This document shows positions 43,703 to 54,095 of a stretch of DNA of 64,000 bases, piece by piece. The translations under genes were made by a program, and so were the position numbers. Origin of the DNA: Corynebacterium ulcerans (GTDB taxonomy: Bacteria; Actinomycetota; Actinomycetes; Mycobacteriales; Mycobacteriaceae). How positions within the stretch are numbered: the stretch's first letter is position 1; each line of letters starts with the position of its first letter. The stretch covers positions 1,674,001 through 1,738,000 of the forward strand of contig NZ_LT906443.1 of NCBI RefSeq assembly GCF_900187135.1, written 5' to 3'. The notes beneath the pieces were generated by a model. It saw only the letters and a program-made list of their open reading frames with translations. It was not told the origin of the DNA and did no database searches.

Positions 43703-46700
43703 ATGGTCGATTCGCGTTTTTATGAACGCTCCCCAATGCGCAGGCTGATCACCCTGATGATGGTGGTCGTTGTTTGCGTAGGTCTAGTGGTTTCCCCTCG
43801 TGTTCCTTCTGCTGGTGCAGCAGAGTGTAAAGGCACAGTTAGCAATATCCAGTGGAAGAACAATACAAATATCAAAGATGGAGTATTTGTTGGTAGTTAT
43901 GGGCAGGGGGCAGACGTTCAATTCAACTGGAAAGTTGACACCAACGCTAACCCTGGTGATCAATTCACTCTGAAACTTCCAGACCAGCTCACTCGCTTGG
44001 GTAACAAAGATCTAACGCTTACTGCCCCCGATGGACAAGAAGTAGCTAAGGGAGTTTGGGACGGAAGTAACAAAACCTGGACCTTTACCCTTACCGAATA
44101 TGCAAATGGGCACGGTGATATTTCTGGTACAGCATTTTTCACTGTTCAATGGGATAGGTCTACTACGCAATCAAATACACCGTACCCATTGACTTTTTCA
44201 GGATGTCAAGGAAGCGGAACTCTTAACGGAAAAACACCTGAAGAAGGTGTAGGGGGTACTACTCAAGCAACATCAAAGACCGGAGTCTATGATTCTAGGA
44301 CTGATTCTGCGCGCTGGAACATTTATGTCGAAACAGCGGATACTGATATCTATACCCCCGTTGTTGTCAAAGATATTGGAAATACCCAGCTGCTGTTTAG
44401 ATGTTCTGATGTCAAGGTTTTTGATCGCACCCCTTACCCTCATACTGAGATCCGCGATACACCCATTGATCCAAATCGATGGAAGTGCGAGGAAAAAGAT
44501 GGCGGAATAATTGTCAGCATGGTGCCAGATGAGCACGGAAGGTATCTGACAGCTGGACAATCGCTGACCATCGGGCTTGAGACACCTATCAATGATGATA
44601 CTTCTCGCTTTATTACGAATAAGGCGATTGTTGAAATCGGTCCTAATAAAATCGAAAATGTAGAATACCAGGTAGACCGCGGCGACGCTGGGGGGGTGGG
44701 CCAAGGTTTCCAAGGCAAGATCAAGATTCAAAAGGAAGTAGTCGGGGAAACTGCACCTGTACAGGGAAACAAATTTGATTTCGAGTATAAATGTGGTGAC
44801 ACAACGCAGAATATTTCCGTTGCTGCCGGACAAACCTCAGATATCTTTACCCAACGCTCTTCTTCTACATGCTCTATTACCGAAAAGAACGTTGCTGAAG
44901 GCGTTACAGTCGACTTTGAAGTAGTAGATGAAGAAACGGGTAAACCAGCCTACGTTGTTCCGATCGACAATGGCGTAACGGTAAAGTTCAACAAGAACAG
45001 CTCCACCACCCTAAATGTCAAGGTCACAAACACCTACCCCAATAAGCCAGAAGCTAAGAAGGGCAAGTTTGTTATCAAGAAGACGGTTAATGGCCTTGAT
45101 GCTGGCCAGAAAGATAAAGTCTTCAAGTTCAATTACACCTGTAAAGCACCAGATGGTGATGCCGATACAGAGCCGCAACCAGCAGAAGTAACTGCAGGCA
45201 AGCCCTGGCAATCGGGAGACTATCCTGAGGGAACAATCTGTACGATAGAGGAGGACCTTGAGAGTGCAAAGGTTCCTGGTTATTCACTGACTTCTGAACA
45301 GCCCAAGGGCAATGTCACTATCAAAGCTGATGGTGAGCAAGGCTCCCCGGTAGAGTTCGCTGCAACCAACTCTTATACCAAGGATCTTGGTAGCTTCTCC
45401 GTCCAGAAGAAGATCGATGCATCAGCTGAGGCAATGCCGCTGCTCAAAGATCAAGAATTTGGCTTCAAGTACACCTGTGGCGCTGACAACGGTGAGTTTA
45501 AGCTCAAAGACGGTGAAACAAAGAAGGTTGAAGGCATTGCCGCTGGCACAAAGTGCACCGTCGAGGAGTCGGATGCTAAGGTGCCAAACGGCTTTACGTG
45601 GAGTGGAAAGATTGAAGGTCCTGAGGAAGCTACCAGCTTTGAAATCGAAAAGGATAAAGCCCTAGCCTTTACTGCCACAAACACCTATAAGCAGCAGAAC
45701 GGTGGTTTCACACTGTCCAAGAACGTGACCGGTGACGCAACCAACCTGGAAGAGTTGCAGAAGCGTTCTTACACGTTCAACTACACCTGCACCGCACCAA
45801 CCGGCGCTGTCATCGATGGCACTGCAGAGGTCACTGAGGGAACCCCGAAGGCAATCGACAACATTCCTGCAGCATCTACCTGTAAGGTTACGGAAGTCGA
45901 GGCCCCTGCTAAAGACACTGACTGGACCGTTGACTTAAATGTCAATGGAACGTCGGTAGGAGAGACCGCTGAGTTTACGGTTCCTGCTGAAGGCGAGCCG
46001 TCGATAAGCATTCTTGCAAAGAACAACTACCGCCAGCACAAGGGAAGCTTCACGATTGAAAAGATTGTGGATGCATCGGAAGGCATCGTCACGCCGAAGG
46101 AATTTACGTTCACGTGGCAGTGCGGCGAGGCTGAAGGCTCTGAGGTTGTCCGGGTTACCAACGGCAAGGGTCGTGTAGGAATTGACCGCGCATTCCCAGT
46201 GGGCACCAAGTGTTCAGTGAAAGAGCTGGAGGCTGAAGCGGAAGACGCAAGGCTCATTACAAGCTGGGAAAACCAGGAATTCACGATCGACAAAGATAAG
46301 CAAGACGTGATTGTTTCTGCGACGAATACCTACAGGTACGCAGAAAGCAAGGTCAAGATTGTGAAGAAGCTTGAAGGTCCGGCAAAGGATAAGGCAAAAG
46401 ACAAGACCTTTACTTTCGATTACAGCTGCGTTCTTAATAACGAGGCTATTGAAGGTTCTGTGAACATCACTGGTGAGGGTGCAACCGAGATTCCTGAGTC
46501 TTTCCCTGCAGGTACCAAGTGCACCATTACTGAGCGGGACGCAAGTATCTCTGGAACCACGTGGACACATCGGATTGCAGAGGATGGTCAGATCACCATT
46601 CAGAGTCCGGCTAAGGTGTATGAAGTCGGTGTAACCAATGCTTACTCCAAGCCTGGTTTCCCTTGGTTCATCCCGCTGATTCCACTTGTGATCATTCCGT

Positions 46701-46927
46701 TGCTGCCGTTGTTCCCGCACCCGACTCCTGCACCGCAGCCAGCTCCACAGCCGGCACCGCAGAAGCCGTCGGAACAGCAGCCTTCCCCCAAGGCTCCTGA
46801 AAAGAAGCCACAGAAGGAGAAGAAGGTTCTGGCACGCACTGGCGCTAACGTATGGATGTTTATTGTTATCGCTGCACTCCTTGTGCTGTTGGGAGCATTC
46901 CTCCGCAGGCGCGGTAACAACTCATAG
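43703..46927 (+). CDS. Cell-wall-anchored surface protein with six DUF5979-like repeats, LARTG signal
   Basis: A 1074-residue surface protein. The signal peptide ends near SAGA-AEC. About 40-330 resembles two adhesin Ig-like domains. Six modules of about 100 residues follow, starting KIKIQKEVVG, KFVIKKTVNG, SFSVQKKIDA, GFTLSKNVTG, SFTIEKIVDA and KVKIVKKLEG; each has a paired Y/W-x-C and G-(T/S)-x-C cysteine. Then come FPWFIPLIPLVIIPLLPLFP, a PAPQP-rich linker, LARTG at 1043-1047, and a membrane anchor with RRRGNNS. It lies between lysC and asd with its own promoter region and terminators. Confidence 0.87.
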   Translation: MVDSRFYERSPMRRLITLMMVVVVCVGLVVSPRVPSAGAAECKGTVSNIQWKNNTNIKDGVFVGSYGQGADVQFNWKVDTNANPGDQFTLKLPDQLTRLGNKDLTLTAPDGQEVAKGVWDGSNKTWTFTLTEYANGHGDISGTAFFTVQWDRSTTQSNTPYPLTFSGCQGSGTLNGKTPEEGVGGTTQATSKTGVYDSRTDSARWNIYVETADTDIYTPVVVKDIGNTQLLFRCSDVKVFDRTPYPHTEIRDTPIDPNRWKCEEKDGGIIVSMVPDEHGRYLTAGQSLTIGLETPINDDTSRFITNKAIVEIGPNKIENVEYQVDRGDAGGVGQGFQGKIKIQKEVVGETAPVQGNKFDFEYKCGDTTQNISVAAGQTSDIFTQRSSSTCSITEKNVAEGVTVDFEVVDEETGKPAYVVPIDNGVTVKFNKNSSTTLNVKVTNTYPNKPEAKKGKFVIKKTVNGLDAGQKDKVFKFNYTCKAPDGDADTEPQPAEVTAGKPWQSGDYPEGTICTIEEDLESAKVPGYSLTSEQPKGNVTIKADGEQGSPVEFAATNSYTKDLGSFSVQKKIDASAEAMPLLKDQEFGFKYTCGADNGEFKLKDGETKKVEGIAAGTKCTVEESDAKVPNGFTWSGKIEGPEEATSFEIEKDKALAFTATNTYKQQNGGFTLSKNVTGDATNLEELQKRSYTFNYTCTAPTGAVIDGTAEVTEGTPKAIDNIPAASTCKVTEVEAPAKDTDWTVDLNVNGTSVGETAEFTVPAEGEPSISILAKNNYRQHKGSFTIEKIVDASEGIVTPKEFTFTWQCGEAEGSEVVRVTNGKGRVGIDRAFPVGTKCSVKELEAEAEDARLITSWENQEFTIDKDKQDVIVSATNTYRYAESKVKIVKKLEGPAKDKAKDKTFTFDYSCVLNNEAIEGSVNITGEGATEIPESFPAGTKCTITERDASISGTTWTHRIAEDGQITIQSPAKVYEVGVTNAYSKPGFPWFIPLIPLVIIPLLPLFPHPTPAPQPAPQPAPQKPSEQQPSPKAPEKKPQKEKKVLARTGANVWMFIVIAALLVLLGAFLRRRGNNS

Positions 46928-46965
46928 GAGTGTTTAGCTTGTAAATAAGTGACCTTCCTATTCAT

Positions 46966-46998
46966 AAGGAGGCGAGAGGGAAACCTTTCGCCTCCTTT
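46966..46998 (+). terminator. Terminator of the DUF5979 surface gene
   Basis: AAGGAGGCGA, 12-base loop, TCGCCTCCTTT. Confidence 0.85.
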
Positions 46999-47187
46999 GG
47001 TATTCTCTAGCATCCCTTAACCCGCCCTGGCGGAATGGCGCATGAAATTATGAGCAGAAAGAGGGGCTAAAACGCAACGGCTATTGTGGCGCTGCGAGGA
47101 TCCACTATCGCGTTATAAGGGGGGGCAATCATGGGGTTATGGTGGGGCTATGGAGGGTTGTCTTTTATGTGTAGGCTCGGTATTTAG

Positions 47188-48279
<1,092 letters not shown>

Positions 48280-48299
48280 GTGAAGCGTAATTGCTGTAG

Positions 48300-48342
48300 G
48301 CGCGGTACTTCCTCATATCCGAGGAGGTGCCGCGCTTATTCG
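48300..48342. terminator. Terminator between asd and sigC
   Basis: 15-bp stem, GCGCGGTACTTCCTC with GAGGAGGTGCCGCGC (two G-U pairs), 6-base loop, then TTATTCG. It serves the convergent asd and sigC. Confidence 0.75.
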
Positions 48343-48345
48343 TAT

Positions 48346-48909
48346 TTAGGCGCTAGCAGCGTTGGGGCGTCCGGCTGCAGCGACTACGTCGGCACGGGCG
48401 CGAGCTACGCGGGAACGAATCGTACCGATGCGGACGTTGGCGATTTTCGCTGCTTCCTCGTAGGAATAGCCGAGCACCTGCGTCAAAATGAGGGCTTCAC
48501 GACGTTCGGCGGGGAGGGCGTCGATAAGCAAACGCACGTCGATCCAGTCGGACCAGGTGTTTTCGCCATTGGTGGAGAGTACGGCGGGGTCGAGGTCTTC
48601 TACTTCCGCGGAAGACTTTCGGGGACGGGCCATGTCATGGCGAATATTGTCCACCCACACGCGGCGTGCGAGTGAGAGCAGCCATGTTCGTGCTGACGAG
48701 CGCGCAGCGAATCGGGGGAGTGCGCTCATGACGCGGAGGTACGTCTCCTGTGTGAGGTCGTCGGCGATTTCGCTGCCACCTAGGTGGGCGAGCAGGCGCC
48801 AGACGTCATTTTGGGTCTCACGGATGAACTCGGTAAGTGCGGTTTTGTCGCCGCGGCCGGCAGCGAGTGCCAGTTGGGTGACGCGATCGTCGCGTTCCGA
48901 GTTCTTCAT
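48346..48909 (-). CDS. sigC: ECF sigma factor SigC
   Basis: Extracytoplasmic-function sigma factor of 187 residues: region 2 (DDLTQETYLRVMSALPRFAA, ARRVWVDNIRHDMARPR) and region 4 (LPAERREALILTQVLGYSYEEAAKI). The sequence closely resembles C. glutamicum SigC, which links respiratory-chain state to cytochrome and haem genes. The ATG at 48909 is used because the homologue starts MKN; a GTG at 48927 is also open, and neither has a clear Shine-Dalgarno. No anti-sigma gene adjoins it, as in C. glutamicum. Confidence 0.85.
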   Translation of the reverse strand: MKNSERDDRVTQLALAAGRGDKTALTEFIRETQNDVWRLLAHLGGSEIADDLTQETYLRVMSALPRFAARSSARTWLLSLARRVWVDNIRHDMARPRKSSAEVEDLDPAVLSTNGENTWSDWIDVRLLIDALPAERREALILTQVLGYSYEEAAKIANVRIGTIRSRVARARADVVAAAGRPNAASA

Positions 48910-49056
48910 AACTAAGGACTTTACCACCTAAACAAAAGTTGTAAGGTGAACCTCTCAATAAAAATCTGTTGCAAGGTTTTAGTTTTCAATGTAAGGTTAT
49001 TTTTAACTTAAGACTCATTCCAAGACCCAAACCAGCCCTTGAAGGAGGGAATTTCC
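48910..49056. promoter_or_regulatory. sigC/katA divergent control region with iron-box-like sites
   Basis: 147 AT-rich bases. TAAGGTTATTTTTAACTTA and GAGGTTCACCTTAC (minus strand, near 48942-48955) match the DtxR consensus TTAGGTTAGCCTAACCTAA at about two thirds of positions. No clear -10 was fixed for either gene. GGAGGG precedes the katA start. Confidence 0.35.
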
Positions 49057-50595
49057 ATGAACTCACCAGTCGATCCCATCATCAGCGCCGGAGAGCGTAC
49101 AGAGTCTGTTGCTCACACAACGCGCGAAGGCGGACAGCCAGTTCCTAGTGAGAACATTTCCATCACTGCCGGACCACAGGGCCCTAACGTTCTCAACGAT
49201 CTTCACCTGATTGAGAAGCTCGCCCACTTCAACCGCGAGCGCGTTCCGGAGCGTAACCCTCACGCTAAAGGCCACGGCGCTTTCGGTGAGCTACACATCA
49301 CCGAAGATGTGTCGGAATACACCAAGGCCAAGCTGTTCCAAAAGGGCACAGTTACCCCGATGGCTATCCGTTTCTCCACGGTGGCTGGCGAGCAAGGTTC
49401 CCCAGATACCTGGCGTGACGTGCACGGATTCGCGCTGCGTTTCTGGACCCAGGACGGCAATTACGACATCGTGGGTAACAACACCCCTACCTTCTTCCTA
49501 CGCGATGCCATTAAGTTCCCGGATTTTATCCATTCCCAGAAGCGCCTAGGCCGTAACGGCCTCCGCGATGCGGACATGCAGTGGGATTTCTGGACCCGCA
49601 CCCCTGAATCTGCTCACCAGGTGACATACCTGATGGGTGATCGTGGCACTCCTAAGACTTCCCGCCACCAGGATGGTTTTGGTTCCCATACCTTCCAGTG
49701 GATCAACGAAGAGGGCAAGCCAGTATGGGTGAAGTACCACTTCAAGTCTCGCTTGGGCTGGGACACCTTCACCGACGCTGAGGCTCAGGAGATGGCGGGC
49801 AAGAATGCTGATCATCATCGCGAGGATCTCTACAACGCTATCGCGCACGGCGACTTCCCCATCTGGGACGTCAAGGTCCAAATCATGCCTTTTGAGGACG
49901 CAGAAAACTACCGTTGGAACCCCTTTGATCTGACCAAGACCTGGTCGCAGAAGGATTACCCGCTGGTCGACGTTGGATACTTTGTTCTCAACCGCAACCC
50001 CAAGAACTTCTTCACGCAGATCGAGCAGTTGGCGCTCGATCCGTCGAACTTGGTTCCAGGTGTAGGTCTGTCGCCTGACCGCATGTTGATGGCTCGTGCG
50101 TTTGCGTATGCAGATGCTCAGCGCACGCGTATTGGTGCAAACTACCGCCAGCTGCCGATTAACCAGCCGGTGGTTCCGGTGAACACCTATGAGCATGAGG
50201 GTCCGATGGCGTATCAGTTCAATCCGGCAGATGCGCCGGTGTATTCGCCAAACCGCTATGACAAGGGTGCTGGTTACCTCGACGATGGTGAGACGTCTTC
50301 TTCGGGTGTTACCTATGGTCAGGCCAGTGATCTTTTTGTTAATCCTGATCCTCACGGCACGGATCTCACCCGTGCGGCTTATGTAAAGCATGCTGAGGAT
50401 GATGACTTTATCCAGGCAGGCATTCTCTACCGTGAGGTTTTTGACGACGGAGAGAAGGAGCGCTTTGTAGACAACGTTACCAACGCTATGGCAGGTATTT
50501 CTCCAGAGGTTGAGGAGCGAGTTTACTGGTATTGGACCCAGGTCGACGAGAACCTTGGCGCAGAAATTAAGCGAGTTTTTGCCACCAAGAAGTAA
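49057..50595 (+). CDS. katA: Catalase, small-subunit haem type
   Basis: Decomposes H2O2. 512 residues from the ATG at 49057, after GGAGGGAATTTCC; the short upstream frame is not used. Distal His69 (in ERNPHAKGHGAFG), the Asn region NNTPTFFLRDAIKFPDFIH, and proximal haem ligand Tyr351 in RAFAYADAQRTRIGANY are all present. The PHAKGHG variant is slightly unusual against VHAKG. Monocistronic, with a terminator after the stop. Confidence 0.95.
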   Translation: MNSPVDPIISAGERTESVAHTTREGGQPVPSENISITAGPQGPNVLNDLHLIEKLAHFNRERVPERNPHAKGHGAFGELHITEDVSEYTKAKLFQKGTVTPMAIRFSTVAGEQGSPDTWRDVHGFALRFWTQDGNYDIVGNNTPTFFLRDAIKFPDFIHSQKRLGRNGLRDADMQWDFWTRTPESAHQVTYLMGDRGTPKTSRHQDGFGSHTFQWINEEGKPVWVKYHFKSRLGWDTFTDAEAQEMAGKNADHHREDLYNAIAHGDFPIWDVKVQIMPFEDAENYRWNPFDLTKTWSQKDYPLVDVGYFVLNRNPKNFFTQIEQLALDPSNLVPGVGLSPDRMLMARAFAYADAQRTRIGANYRQLPINQPVVPVNTYEHEGPMAYQFNPADAPVYSPNRYDKGAGYLDDGETSSSGVTYGQASDLFVNPDPHGTDLTRAAYVKHAEDDDFIQAGILYREVFDDGEKERFVDNVTNAMAGISPEVEERVYWYWTQVDENLGAEIKRVFATKK

Positions 50596-50616
50596 CAACT
50601 AAGCATTTAAGCTTTA

Positions 50617-50670
50617 CGACGCCTATCCCTACGAGCTTCCCCGCGAAGTTCGAGGGGATAGGTGTTTTTT
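50617..50670 (+). terminator. Terminator of katA
   Basis: ACGCCTATCCC and GGGATAGGTGT enclose a long loop and end in TTTTTT. Confidence 0.8.
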
Positions 50671-50832
50671 GGGCTTGGGTGGCTTGGTCGGGACACTTTT
50701 GGGTGAAGTTTTTCAAAACCGACATATTTGCCACCTGAACATGTTAGCTTCCCCTTTAACGATTGAGCTTTATGTCTACAGAAGTACTCAAATCCAGAAG
50801 CGGTGGTTACTCCATATGAATGGGGAGGTGTA

Positions 50833-51516
50833 ATGGAATTTAAAGAAGATATTTTCCCTGAGCATAAGGATAAAATTGGTGGCCTTGTTCAGTTTGTGAA
50901 TCTTCCGTATGAGAGCGCTGTTGAGTATGCATGGGATCAACTACGAGTGACCCAAAAGGGTGTCAATTTTCCAATTAGAACTGATTATGCTGTTTCCTCC
51001 GGGGAATTTATTGAGAAAATTTCTGTTGGACAAGATTCTTTTTTGGCAGTAGAGACCATCAATCCGCGTTGGATTGCTGTAATGGGTACAGGAAAATTTG
51101 CGGTGGCCAATAGATTTTTCCTTCCAAGCAATACCGCATTTTGGGGCGATAGCTATCCAATTTCTAAGGGGGTAGAGACTGTTTCTGTTCGGCAAGATAA
51201 TGAAGTCCCTAAATGTGCATTGAAATATAAACGGATGAAGTACTGGCAAGTCGATCAACAATTTAGGTGGCGCGCTGAGCACTTAAGCATCTTTTGTGAG
51301 AACGTAGACGGGTGGTACTTTGAGCGTGAATCTTGGTCCTTTGAGGGTGGCACAGACGCTCCTCTTGAATTTGAGGAAGCTAGTAATTATTCAAACCGCC
51401 TCAAGAAAGACCGTTTTAATCCTAATATTATGCTTTCTTATCTTGGATTTTTGGGCATTAACTTACAAGATTTGAATTTTTATCAAGGGCGAATGACTGT
51501 ATTGGTGGGGCAGTAG
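50833..51516 (+). CDS. Unrecognised cytoplasmic protein, immunity-protein-like, paralogue of the next gene
   Basis: A 227-residue soluble protein; the ATG at 50833 follows GGGGAGGTGTA, better than the upstream start at 50803. Rich in Trp, Phe and Tyr, no signal or membrane segment. The pattern LVQFVNLPYESAVEYAWDQL, then INPRWIAVM, and the ending LGINLQDLNFYQGRMTVLVG recurs in the next protein (VNIPFDSFVEYL; NAEWVAIVD; LGLDVFNPDFYMGRQIVF), so the two are paralogues. The DNA is AT-richer than its surroundings. Tandem, diverging, aromatic-rich small proteins of this type are often immunity proteins of polymorphic toxins; no toxin is adjacent, so this is conjecture. Confidence 0.7.
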   Translation: MEFKEDIFPEHKDKIGGLVQFVNLPYESAVEYAWDQLRVTQKGVNFPIRTDYAVSSGEFIEKISVGQDSFLAVETINPRWIAVMGTGKFAVANRFFLPSNTAFWGDSYPISKGVETVSVRQDNEVPKCALKYKRMKYWQVDQQFRWRAEHLSIFCENVDGWYFERESWSFEGGTDAPLEFEEASNYSNRLKKDRFNPNIMLSYLGFLGINLQDLNFYQGRMTVLVGQ

Positions 51517-52457
51517 TGGATATTTTAAAAACTAAAATGTTCCAGCCGTTGGATTCATGTATATATTACGTCAATATTCCTTTTGATTCATTTGTTGAAT
51601 ACTTGACTCGGTATATCGAATCCTGTCAAAGATCCCCTTCTGATTGTCTGCGTGAATCGGGTATTGGTACGTATTCTCGATGGAAAGAACTTCTGATCAG
51701 TTGGCAACATCAGAATGTTGTTATTCAGGAAACAGCTAACGCTGAATGGGTGGCTATAGTTGATCCGTACATCGATACCTCTATGGCCTACTTCCCTCAG
51801 AATAATTCGGATGAACCTTACGAGATTTTTATAGGAAGTTCTCCAGAGATGTGCGATTATATTCTTCAGGAGAATTTGCTTGAGAAACAGGAGCTGGCAC
51901 AGCAGTTTTCTATCAAAGCTTGCACAGTGGAATTAGAGGATCCACGTTTTCCCTCTTTTGGTGGGGCAAGGCCAACATACTTAGCGTGTAGCTGGGGCTC
52001 TTCTGCCATTTTAGGAGAACAAAGTCCTGAAAATAGATATTATTCACACCACTTTCGTAGGAGCCTGTGGGCTGCTAGCACTCTTGGGTCTCAGGGGCTG
52101 ACTCGTTTTTCAGTTAATTCATGGCCAGGTGAGATTGAAGAGGGACGGAAGAAGAATCCTAACTTCATGGAGCTTGATTGGTCAGAGTGGGGTCCCGACC
52201 CCACTTTTCGTCCTGACCCTGATCGCCCTGTTTATGAGTGGTTTAATCATAAAGTTGTTGATAGGTGGGGGAAAAATTTAGGACTTGATGTCTTTAACCC
52301 AGATTTTTATATGGGGAGACAGATAGTTTTTAAAGCACGGGACCCTAGGCAGATGGTTCCTAGTAATGAAGATTTTCGCCCGTTTGCAGAACGGCAGAAA
52401 ATGATGGGCTTTAGCCCTGACCATATGCAATGGTTGGTTGATCAGGGATTGTACTGA
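51516..52457 (+). CDS. Unrecognised cytoplasmic protein, paralogue of the preceding gene
   Basis: 313 residues; GTG start sharing a base with the preceding stop (TAGTG), so translation is coupled. It shares the N-terminal VNIPFDSFVEYL and C-terminal LGLDVFNPDFYMGRQIVF patterns with the neighbour, with a longer middle and a 30-residue tail. No known catalytic motif, signal peptide or membrane segment. Low GC: two sampled 60-base lines contain about 32 and 40 percent. The low GC and absence from the C. glutamicum order I know suggest acquisition. Confidence 0.7.
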   Translation: MDILKTKMFQPLDSCIYYVNIPFDSFVEYLTRYIESCQRSPSDCLRESGIGTYSRWKELLISWQHQNVVIQETANAEWVAIVDPYIDTSMAYFPQNNSDEPYEIFIGSSPEMCDYILQENLLEKQELAQQFSIKACTVELEDPRFPSFGGARPTYLACSWGSSAILGEQSPENRYYSHHFRRSLWAASTLGSQGLTRFSVNSWPGEIEEGRKKNPNFMELDWSEWGPDPTFRPDPDRPVYEWFNHKVVDRWGKNLGLDVFNPDFYMGRQIVFKARDPRQMVPSNEDFRPFAERQKMMGFSPDHMQWLVDQGLY

Positions 52458-52471
52458 GAGAGCAGGAGAAC

Positions 52472-53095
52472 ATGGCTAAGTGGAATAACGGTTCTATCGG
52501 AATTGATGTCTGCGCGGATCAAGAGCTTTTTACTCCCACCGCAGCATCATTATCCTTTGCACCTGGGCATGTGGCTATTTCAGACTCCGCAGCAGAATCT
52601 TTAGAAGATCAGATCGTTGAAGGCGATATGGCTGAGATTGTTGAGGCCATTGACTCTTTTGCAGCTTGCTCGGTAGCGGAGGCCTCCCAATCGTTTGATT
52701 TGCCGGAGTCGGGATACCTTGAGGCAATTAAGCCGGGTTCTCATGTCACGTATCCCGTTGCTGAAGAAACAGATAGCGAACTCGCCGACCTTGCGGGGAT
52801 CCCCGTAGAAATTGGGGATTTCTCCTGGAGTGCAGTGCTGTTTACTCGGTGGGAGGGCTGCGTGAATGTTGCCCTGGAGTGGGAACTTGCTCGGATGCTC
52901 TACTTCTGGAACAAGAGGTGGGGGATGGAGTTGGTGGCACTTTCAGAAGACACTGAAGCCACAATGCTGGTTCGCGTGGGCGATCCGGGAGGAAACCGTG
53001 AGGAGATCGTCGCAACGCTTGCCGCAGCGGGCGACGAACTTGTTGTTATTCCGGGGCCAGACGGCTCCCTGATACTGAAAGTGTGGTGGGACTAG
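52472..53095 (+). CDS. Hypothetical protein, weakly DUF4253-like C-terminus
   Basis: A 207-residue acidic soluble protein starting with ATG after GAGCAGGAG. Residues 135-207 (WELARMLYFWNKRWGMELVAL, then MLVRVGDPGGNREEIV and a WWD end) recall DUF4253-type domains, only faintly. Here GC returns to the chromosomal level, unlike the two preceding genes. It overlaps the next gene (TAGTG) and so belongs to the same operon. Function unknown. Confidence 0.65.
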   Translation: MAKWNNGSIGIDVCADQELFTPTAASLSFAPGHVAISDSAAESLEDQIVEGDMAEIVEAIDSFAACSVAEASQSFDLPESGYLEAIKPGSHVTYPVAEETDSELADLAGIPVEIGDFSWSAVLFTRWEGCVNVALEWELARMLYFWNKRWGMELVALSEDTEATMLVRVGDPGGNREEIVATLAAAGDELVVIPGPDGSLILKVWWD

Positions 53096-54039
53096 TGGGA
53101 TTCTTTGGGTTTGGAAAGAAAAAACAGCAGCAACCGCAGACTCCGGTGATCCGGATGGCGCTTATGGCGCTGGGATACTCCCCAGATATTGCTCCCGACG
53201 GCAACGGCGGAGAAGTGAACGTGGTGACGCTAGGAGACCTGACGGTTTACTTTTGGAACGATCCCAGCCTGTATCACGCTCAAATCGAATGGCCGTTAAC
53301 CTTCAGCCAAGAAGACACTATGCATGCGGTGGTGGGCGCACACATGCTGAACGTGAATTCCTCTATCGGTGTCTTCCGCGTGGACACTTCCAAAGGACAC
53401 ACAGCAGTTGTGTGTCGCACGTGGCTACGCGCCGAGGACGGAGCAACGTTTGATCAGTATCTCCGCTTTGTTCAAGCGGCGCTTCAAGACGTGCTGCCCG
53501 AGGCTTCAGCTCTGTATGACGACATGTTTGGGACAAACTTTGAGGTTCCAGAGCCACCTGAGCAGCACCCACTCTTCGCAGAAATTCCAGCTCACCTAGA
53601 CACTCCGGAATTTGAAACACCTGAGGTGACAGCGGATCGGGTTGCGGCGCTGTACTCCGGGGAGGTGTCTGAAAAAACTGTGCATATGACCGTGAAGGGG
53701 CGAGAATTTGTTGCAGAGGTTCATCCAGCGGAGACCCCAACAGGGCCCGCCCGCATCCTGGAGATCTCTAGCTTTAAGGATCTACCCGCCAGCGGCCCCA
53801 ATGATATTGCAGCGCTGATAAACGCGACGGCGCAGTTCAACGACTCCATGGATCTTATCTGTGCTGTTCTCGATGAAGACGGGCAAAAAGCAGCTTCGGA
53901 GAATCTGGGACAGCCCGCAGCGCGGATGGTTATTCGCGCGCGTTGCGACGCCACCGTGGGGCTTTCAGATCCCCAACTCAAGGGCTATGTCGATGAGGCG
54001 ATGCACACCATCGCAGGCCTACTCAAAGCCATTAGCTAG
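53095..54039 (+). CDS. YbjN-like domain protein
   Basis: 314 residues from the GTG at 53095 (an in-frame GTG at 53083 is possible). After a basic GFGKKKQQQPQ start, two modules (about 20-140 and 185-310) resemble the YbjN/type III chaperone-like fold: alternating strands such as LTVYFWNDPSLYHAQIEWPL, and long amphipathic helices. The middle is Pro/Glu-rich. It forms the end of the operon starting at 50833 and is followed by a good terminator. Role unknown; YbjN-type proteins are thought to act as chaperone-like binders. Confidence 0.65.
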   Translation: MGFFGFGKKKQQQPQTPVIRMALMALGYSPDIAPDGNGGEVNVVTLGDLTVYFWNDPSLYHAQIEWPLTFSQEDTMHAVVGAHMLNVNSSIGVFRVDTSKGHTAVVCRTWLRAEDGATFDQYLRFVQAALQDVLPEASALYDDMFGTNFEVPEPPEQHPLFAEIPAHLDTPEFETPEVTADRVAALYSGEVSEKTVHMTVKGREFVAEVHPAETPTGPARILEISSFKDLPASGPNDIAALINATAQFNDSMDLICAVLDEDGQKAASENLGQPAARMVIRARCDATVGLSDPQLKGYVDEAMHTIAGLLKAIS

Positions 54040-54043
54040 AGTT

Positions 54044-54095
54044 ATCCCCGGCTTAGTGCACTTCTAAGAGGAAGGACTACGCCGGGGATTTTTTT
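54044..54095 (+). terminator. Terminator of the 50.8-54.0 kb operon
   Basis: ATCCCCGGC and GCCGGGGAT enclose 28 bases and are followed by TTTTTT, which overlaps the last codon of the convergent mrpG. Confidence 0.85.

Noticed and set aside
43703..46927. DUF5979 surface protein as a sortase-assembled major pilin
   Set aside because: No pilin motif or adjacent class C sortase gene; the LARTG signal fits monomeric wall anchoring.
49546..50598. 350-residue minus-strand frame opposite katA
   Set aside because: Antisense of the conserved catalase gene; no supporting start or family.
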